Source: Acidimicrobiaceae bacterium (GTDB lineage: Bacteria; Actinomycetota; Acidimicrobiia; Acidimicrobiales; Palsa-688). Taken from it: a stretch of DNA of 15,969 bases. Below, in pieces: positions 12,372 through 15,969 of this stretch; the stretch's first letter is position 1, and each line of letters opens with the position of its first letter. A program made the position numbers and the translations under genes. The notes under the pieces were generated by a model. That model was not told the DNA's origin, searched no databases, and saw nothing but the letters and a program-made list of their open reading frames with translations. The stretch lies in the NCBI GenBank assembly GCA_030838025.1, contig JAUTXM010000414.1:1-15969 (forward strand), read 5' to 3'.

Positions 12372-13298
12372 GTGGGACTTCAACCTGTGCCCTCGACCAT
12401 CCCATCACCGCCAAAAGGGGCCGACGGGATACTCGCTCAGTTGCTGAGCGACGGCGTCACCTGGGGAGACTCGGCCGAATGGTTGCCTCGGCTCCCACGC
12501 CAGAGCGTGGATCTTTTCTTCACCAGCCCGCCTTATGCCGACGCCCGCGCGTACAGCCGTATCCATCCTGACCGCTATGTCGAGTGGTTCCTGCCTCACG
12601 CCCGGGCGATGCTCGACGCCACGACCGAGACCGGCAGCCTGGTCCTCAACATCAAGAACCGGGTGGCCAACCAGGGGCCGCTGCGCGGCCAGCGCCACCC
12701 GTACGTGTACCAGCTGGTCCTCGCCCTCCAGCACATCGGGTGGCGATGGATCGAGACCTACATTTGGGCCAAACCGAACGCTGTTCCCGGCCGGTTCGGA
12801 CCTCGGACCAAGGACAGCTTCGAGTACGTGTACCACTTTGCCCGGCGCCGGAAGCCGCACTGGGATCTCGATGCCATCCGGATCCCCTACAAGACCGCAG
12901 CCGACGAGATCGAGCGTCGCAAGCTCGACCAGAACGGCCGACGCAACACCGAGGCCGGTTTTGGTCGGGACCGCACGAAGACCTATCTAAACGGTGGCGC
13001 CGATCCCGGCAATGTCGTGGTCGTTCCTCAGACCTACAACCAGCACAAGGGTGTCGCTCACACCGCGGCGATGCCCGAGGGCCTAGCGGAGTTCTTCATC
13101 AAGGCCGCCAGTCCACCGGCCGGTGTGGTCATCGATCCGTTCGCCGGGGGGGCAACCACCGTTGTCGTCGCTCGGCGCCTCGGCCGACAGTCCGGTGGCT
13201 TGGAGATTCACCGCGAGTTCGTCGATAACGCCCGCCTCCGGCTCGAAGCGGACATCGCAGACGACATCGCCGGGAGCCTGTTCGGCACGGCCGGCTAA
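12372..13298 (+). CDS. Site-specific DNA methyltransferase, beta class (probable N4-cytosine type)
   Basis: 308 residues from GTG 12372. The catalytic motif IV, TSPPY (51-55), precedes the AdoMet-binding motif I, DPFAGGATT (255-263), the order of beta-class amino-methyltransferases. SPPY rather than DPPY favours N4-cytosine methylation, but N6-adenine cannot be excluded. A stretch ahead of motif I, AMPEGLAEFFIKAASPPAGVVID (about 233-255), fits the family. An alternative GTG at 12252 has a GAGGTG ribosome binding site and overlaps the previous stop. However, the 40 extra codons include ATA and AGG and look less like coding sequence, and a -10 element sits correctly for 12372. No restriction nuclease is visible beside it, so it is probably an orphan epigenetic or regulatory enzyme, or the survivor of a lost system. 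Confidence 0.9.
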   Translation: MGLQPVPSTIPSPPKGADGILAQLLSDGVTWGDSAEWLPRLPRQSVDLFFTSPPYADARAYSRIHPDRYVEWFLPHARAMLDATTETGSLVLNIKNRVANQGPLRGQRHPYVYQLVLALQHIGWRWIETYIWAKPNAVPGRFGPRTKDSFEYVYHFARRRKPHWDLDAIRIPYKTAADEIERRKLDQNGRRNTEAGFGRDRTKTYLNGGADPGNVVVVPQTYNQHKGVAHTAAMPEGLAEFFIKAASPPAGVVIDPFAGGATTVVVARRLGRQSGGLEIHREFVDNARLRLEADIADDIAGSLFGTAG

Positions 13299-13312
13299 CC
13301 GTCGGCTAACCG
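13292..13312. repeat. Duplicated 10-bp sequence at the methyltransferase stop
   Basis: CGGCTAACCG occurs at 13292-13301, containing the TAA stop, and again at 13303-13312 after one intervening base. This looks like a small tandem duplication. Confidence 0.7.
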
Positions 13313-13499
13313 GGCGTGCCCACTATCGAGGAGACCGTGGCGCTGATCGCGGGCGCTGCCACTTGAACCGAGCGCGTCGCCCGTATCCGGCAAATCCCCG
13401 CCCACCAGCAAGTCGTTCACGTCGGCAGGCAATCGGTCAGAGGCGATGAGCCGTTCCCCATTGACATATTGATCGCGGCGCATCAACCCGGTGAGCACG
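13299..13499. other. Intergenic stretch between convergent genes, no gene supported
   Basis: This stretch separates the methyltransferase from the converging VOC gene. On the minus strand a frame from ATG 13483 to a stop at 13295 would encode 62 residues beginning MRRDQYVNGERLIASD. It has no ribosome binding site, no -10 element and no recognised family, and its codon usage is mixed. It may be a gene remnant or non-coding. Confidence 0.4.
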
Positions 13500-13517
13500 C
13501 CGACCGGTAGCGGTCGG
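13500..13517 (-). terminator. Perfect 7-bp GC hairpin after the VOC gene
   Basis: CCGACCG (13500-13506) and CGGTCGG (13511-13517) pair around a 4-nt loop. On the minus strand it begins 5 nt after the VOC stop codon at 13522. It lacks a T-tract, as is common for proposed actinobacterial terminators. It would also serve transcripts arriving from the methyltransferase side. Confidence 0.55.
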
Positions 13518-13521
13518 GTGG

Positions 13522-13971
13522 CTAGTCGCCGACGGGTCCGAGGAACACGGTGCCGTCCGGCTCGACATGCCAACCCGAGTTGGTCGCCACCTCCCAGCGG
13601 AATCCTGCCGGGTCGGCGAAATAGCCGTGGAAGCCGCCGAATTCGGCGCGCTGGGCCGGCTTCAAGATGGTGCCTCCCGCGGCCTCGGCCTGGCGGAGCA
13701 GGTCGGTGACCTCGTCCTCGGTCTGCACGATGTGGGCCAGGGACATGGGCGGGGAGGGGGTATGGGGTCCCTCCCGCCTCGGGTCGCCCACGTCGGCATC
13801 CAGGTCGGCGGCGCCGAAGAGGCCGAGCAACAGGCCGTGTCCGATCTGGATGAACGCGACCTCACCGGCCACGTCGAAGACGGCCGTCCAACCGAGTCCT
13901 TCGAGGTAGAACCGCCGGGCGGCGTCGAGGTCGGGAACACCGAGGGTGATGATGTCGACTCGCGGTTGCAT
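13522..13971 (-). CDS. VOC (glyoxalase/bleomycin-resistance fold) family protein
   Basis: 149 residues, cytoplasmic. Two half-modules of the VOC fold are visible: residues 1-60 with VDIITLGVPDLDAARRFYLEGLGW, and residues 76-130 with MSLAHIVQTEDEV and GYFADPAGFRWEVA. His80 and Glu127 sit at positions often used as metal ligands. The matching position in the first half is Thr/Leu rather than His, so it is not a canonical glyoxalase I. VOC proteins include dioxygenases, lyases, antibiotic-binding resistance proteins and DNA-binding partners, and no specific role can be assigned. ATG 13971 is chosen because it opens directly into the conserved N-terminal strand; the longer frame is antisense to the AraC-type gene. 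It is divergent from that regulator, which probably controls it. Confidence 0.88.
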   Translation of the reverse strand: MQPRVDIITLGVPDLDAARRFYLEGLGWTAVFDVAGEVAFIQIGHGLLLGLFGAADLDADVGDPRREGPHTPSPPMSLAHIVQTEDEVTDLLRQAEAAGGTILKPAQRAEFGGFHGYFADPAGFRWEVATNSGWHVEPDGTVFLGPVGD

Positions 13972-13978
13972 GTTCGTC

Positions 13979-14005
13979 ACCCTGGCACGCCACCGGCGCC
14001 AGGGT
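13979..14005. promoter_or_regulatory. 8-bp inverted repeat between the divergent VOC and AraC-type genes
   Basis: ACCCTGGC (13979-13986) and GCCAGGGT (13998-14005) are perfect inverted arms around an 11-bp spacer. The repeat begins 7 bp upstream of the VOC start. The arms include CAGGGT, which could double as the VOC -10 element (7 nt before its ATG). This is a good operator candidate for a dimeric regulator, most simply the adjacent AraC-type protein. Confidence 0.5.
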
Positions 14006-14029
14006 CTTGTACGAATCGGCCACCGGGTG

Positions 14030-14035
14030 AAAACT
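14030..14035 (+). promoter_or_regulatory. Weak -10 element AAAACT before the AraC-type gene
   Basis: AAAACT is followed by 8 nt and then ATG 14044. It departs from TANNNT only in the first base. No ribosome binding site is present, so a leaderless start is plausible but less certain than at the other sites. Confidence 0.3.
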
Positions 14036-14043
14036 CGCGGCCC

Positions 14044-14775
14044 ATGACGTCGGTCTATCGAGAGTGGCCGCTCCGTGAGGCCGGCCGCGTCATTGATTGC
14101 CGCTGGGAGCAGCGGGTCGACGCTCGCCGCGGCGGCTATGTCCAGCGGGTCCTGCCCGATGGCTGCGCCGACGTGGTGGTTCTCGACGGCGACCGGGGCG
14201 TTGTGGTGGGGCCGACGAGCGTGGTGGCGCTGCCTCGCCTGGCCCCGGGGTCGATCGTGGTCGGTCTGCGGGTGCGGACCGAGGCGATCAGGGCGGTCTT
14301 CGGGCTCCCGGCGATCGTGTTGCGAGACCAGAGCGTGGCGCTGGACGAGGTGCTGGGTTCTGCGGTGGCGCGCCGGGTGGCGGCCGCACTGCTGGAGCCC
14401 GGGGCAGCGGCCGACGCCTGGCTGGTCGGGTGGCTGTCCGGGGCGAGGCTCGATCGACGGGCTGCGGCCGCGGTCGGCCGCCTTCGGGAGTCGCCCGCGG
14501 CTGATGTGGCCTCGGTCGCCCAGCAGGTGGGCCTGTCGTGCCGCCAGCTGCGCCGCGTGGTCGAGCACGAGACCGGGCTCGGCCCGAAGACATTGCAGCG
14601 GATCGGCCGCATGCAGCGTTTCCTTCGCCTGGCCGAGGGTGCCGCCGGGGCCACCGGTCTCGCAGGGTGGGCGGCCATGGCGGGTTACGCCGACCAGGCG
14701 CATCTCTCCAAGGACGTGCACGACCTGTCTGGAACCACGCCGGCCCGTTTGCTGGCCGAGCGCCTGGCGGGGTAG
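14044..14775 (+). CDS. AraC-family transcriptional regulator
   Basis: 243 residues. The N-terminal part (about 1-110) resembles the effector domain seen in this AraC subgroup (DUF6597-like), with the YVQRVLPDGCADVVVLDG stretch (32-49). The C-terminal domain has two helix-turn-helix units: 153-174 (ADVASVAQQVGLSCRQLRR) and 205-226 (the GYADQAHLSKDVHDLSGTTPARL run typical of the family). It should bind DNA and respond to a small molecule. It is divergent from the VOC gene with 72 bp between starts and an inverted repeat in the gap, an arrangement often seen for a local regulator and its target. ATG 14044 is chosen; the same frame runs upstream through the antisense of the VOC gene. Confidence 0.9.
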   Translation: MTSVYREWPLREAGRVIDCRWEQRVDARRGGYVQRVLPDGCADVVVLDGDRGVVVGPTSVVALPRLAPGSIVVGLRVRTEAIRAVFGLPAIVLRDQSVALDEVLGSAVARRVAAALLEPGAAADAWLVGWLSGARLDRRAAAAVGRLRESPAADVASVAQQVGLSCRQLRRVVEHETGLGPKTLQRIGRMQRFLRLAEGAAGATGLAGWAAMAGYADQAHLSKDVHDLSGTTPARLLAERLAG

Positions 14776-14918
14776 CCGGAGTCTCGTAGGAGCAAGCTGG
14801 TTGGCGCGATAGTGGGTCTCGTCCAGGGAATGAAGACGATCGTCAACAGCTCTGTGACCGAGGCGCTCAAAGCTCGAAGCGACCGGCGGCCGCCGCGATC
14901 ACCTCCCGCTGGCGGGCC

Positions 14919-14935
14919 GGCGCCTGGTGGGCGCC
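14919..14935. other. Perfect 6-bp hairpin upstream of the small HTH gene
   Basis: GGCGCC at 14919-14924 and 14930-14935 pair around TGGTG, ending 27 bp before ATG 14963. It could be a terminator for the AraC-type transcript or a leader hairpin. The 14776-14962 gap holds no supported gene. Confidence 0.3.
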
Positions 14936-14962
14936 AACGGTGCTCGTCGGCGACGCCACCCA

Positions 14963-15223
14963 ATGGCGACACCCCGGTGGGACGCCCTGTCGTACGAGCT
15001 GGAGCCGGACGCCTTCGACATCGACTGGGACATCGAGCTGGGCAAACTGGCCGCCGCCGTCAAGCGGGCCCGGACGGCGATGGCTCACGCCGAGCAGGAC
15101 CAGCGTCGCCGCGACGAGGCGGTCCGGGCCCTTACCGGCGCCGGCGTCAGTTATCGAGACGTCGGCGAGCTGCTCGGGCTGTCGTTCCAACGGGTCGCCC
15201 AAATCGCCAAGACGGCCAGCTAA
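14963..15223 (+). CDS. Small helix-turn-helix protein
   Basis: 86 residues from ATG 14963. The first part is acidic (LEPDAFDIDWDIELGKLA), followed by a charged helix (about 27-57). Residues 59-83 (GAGVSYRDVGELLGLSFQRVAQIAK) form a helix-turn-helix like that of sigma-70 region 4 or MarR/Xre-type small regulators. Short actinobacterial proteins with this terminal motif are common and mostly uncharacterised. No ribosome binding site is visible. An in-frame GTG at 14927 would add 12 basic residues and is possible. It lies alone between the AraC-type gene and the aldo/keto reductase, and no target is evident. Confidence 0.7.
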   Translation: MATPRWDALSYELEPDAFDIDWDIELGKLAAAVKRARTAMAHAEQDQRRRDEAVRALTGAGVSYRDVGELLGLSFQRVAQIAKTAS

Positions 15224-15279
15224 CGACGGGTCGATAGGACGCCGAGCCCTCGACGACTGCGGCGTGCCAGGATCGGGCG

Positions 15280-15969
15280 GTGGAGCAACGCCTGCTCGGC
15301 CCGCGTGGACCCGAGGTGCCGGTCGTGGGACTGGGCACCTGGCAGCGCCTGGAGGCGGCCGCCGGTCACGGCGGGCATGCCAGCCTTGTCGGGGCGGCCC
15401 TCGATCAGGGCGTCACCGTCTTCGACTCCTCGCCCATGTACGGCCAGGCCGAGCGGCTGCTGGCCGACGCGCTCGGGGAGCGCCGCGGTGACGCCATCGT
15501 GGCAACCAAGATCTGGACCAACTCCCGCCAAGAAGGGCGAGCGCAGCTGGATCGGGCGGTGCGCTGGTTCGGCGGCCGGGTGGACGTGATGCAGATTCAC
15601 AACTTGCTGGCCTGGCGGGATCACTTGCCGATGCTCGAGGCGGCCCGTGACCGGGGTGAGGTGGGCCTCATCGGCGTCACCCACTACTCCCCGCGGGCGT
15701 TCGACGAACTCGAAATCGCGCTGGCGACGGGTCGCTTCGACACGGTCCAGCTTCCGTACAACCCCCACGAACGCCACGTCGAGCGGCGCCTCCTGTCCCG
15801 GGCCCAGGAACTCGGCGTCGGCGTGCTGGTCATGCGCCCCTTCGGCGAGGGCGCGTTGCTGGCCGCGTCGCCGAGCGCGGCCGAACTGGAGCCGCTGCGG
15901 GCGTTCGGGATCCGAACCTGGGCCCAGGCCCTGCTCAAGTGGGTCCTGAGCGATCCCCGCTGCCAGGTG
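15280..15969 (+). CDS. Aldo/keto reductase (partial, runs off the window)
   Basis: 230 residues are visible from GTG 15280 and the frame is open at the right edge. The (beta/alpha)8 family pattern is clear: a GLGTW opening (17-21), FDSSPMYG with catalytic Asp49 and Tyr54, Lys77 in VATKIW, and His107 in MQIHN. These complete the Asp-Tyr-Lys-His tetrad. Later stretches GVTHYSP, LPYNPHE and GVLVMRPFGEG fit the NADPH-binding barrel. It should reduce aldehydes or ketones with NADPH; the substrate is unknown. The start is the first GTG before the conserved beta-hairpin, preceded by CAGGAT 6 nt upstream, which could be a -10 variant or an AGGA ribosome binding site. The remaining C-terminal part, roughly a fifth to a quarter of a usual member, lies outside. 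Confidence 0.92.
   Translation, partial: MEQRLLGPRGPEVPVVGLGTWQRLEAAAGHGGHASLVGAALDQGVTVFDSSPMYGQAERLLADALGERRGDAIVATKIWTNSRQEGRAQLDRAVRWFGGRVDVMQIHNLLAWRDHLPMLEAARDRGEVGLIGVTHYSPRAFDELEIALATGRFDTVQLPYNPHERHVERRLLSRAQELGVGVLVMRPFGEGALLAASPSAAELEPLRAFGIRTWAQALLKWVLSDPRCQV

Noticed and set aside
13295..13483. 62-residue minus-strand frame after the methyltransferase
   Set aside because: No ribosome binding site, promoter or recognised family, and it lies downstream of a good hairpin. It is recorded only as part of the intergenic stretch.
13567..14043. Extension of the AraC-type frame to a 402-residue protein
   Set aside because: The added part lies antisense to the VOC gene and has no family features. 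ATG 14044 opens directly into the conserved effector domain.
13972..14721. Extension of the VOC frame to a 399-residue protein
   Set aside because: The added part is antisense to the AraC-type gene and shows shadow-frame composition.
14812..15237. 141-residue plus-strand frame starting near the end of the AraC-type gene
   Set aside because: It turns into an Arg/Gly/Pro-rich shadow of the small helix-turn-helix gene in another frame. Only its first 25 residues look protein-like, with no supporting signal.

Overview
The window looks like chromosomal DNA of a high-GC Actinomycetota, possibly a deep or uncultured lineage such as Acidimicrobiia. That placement is an inference. It rests on strong G/C at third codon positions, frequent GTG and TTG starts, 4-bp start/stop overlaps between genes, TANNNT promoter elements a few bases upstream of start codons, and gene families common in that phylum. 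I see no rRNA, tRNA, CRISPR array, insertion sequence or phage module.

Layout. (1) 2-475: end of a coiled-coil Ala-rich protein, probably cut by the window edge. (2) 5378 down to 558, minus strand: a coupled operon of a lipoprotein, two different ABC ATPases and one large FtsX/MacB-type permease, with each junction a 4-bp overlap. (3) 5505-7597, divergent: an OmpR-type response regulator and a sensor kinase, again overlapping by 4 bp. The shared 126-bp intergenic region carries two promoter-like elements and candidate operators. (4) 7620-8681: an AlkZ/YcaQ-like winged-helix protein with a Gln-Ala-Gln motif. (5) 8782-9363: a hemerythrin-like HHE protein with one ligand His apparently replaced. 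(6) 9424-11339: a DrrA/DrrB-type ABC-2 exporter pair. (7) 11428-12255: a lipoprotein with a transglycosylase-like domain. (8) 12372-13298: a solitary beta-class DNA methyltransferase. (9) 13971 down to 13522 and 14044-14775: a divergent VOC (glyoxalase-fold) protein and AraC-type regulator sharing an 8-bp inverted repeat. (10) 14963-15223: a small helix-turn-helix protein. (11) 15280 to the end: an aldo/keto reductase cut by the window edge.

How the parts may work together. The two-component system most likely senses an envelope or drug signal and controls the divergent lipoprotein/ABC operon. A second exporter (DrrAB type), an AlkZ-like DNA repair candidate, a hemerythrin-like protein, a VOC protein and an aldo/keto reductase give the stretch a stress and xenobiotic defence flavour, but no biosynthetic genes are visible.

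Two signals stand out. Five genes have TANNNT placed 6-8 nt before a start codon, the arrangement expected of leaderless transcripts. One ABC ATPase carries an in-frame 15-bp tandem repeat inside its helical subdomain. No stretch longer than about 300 bases lacks a gene; the longest gap is 13299-13521.
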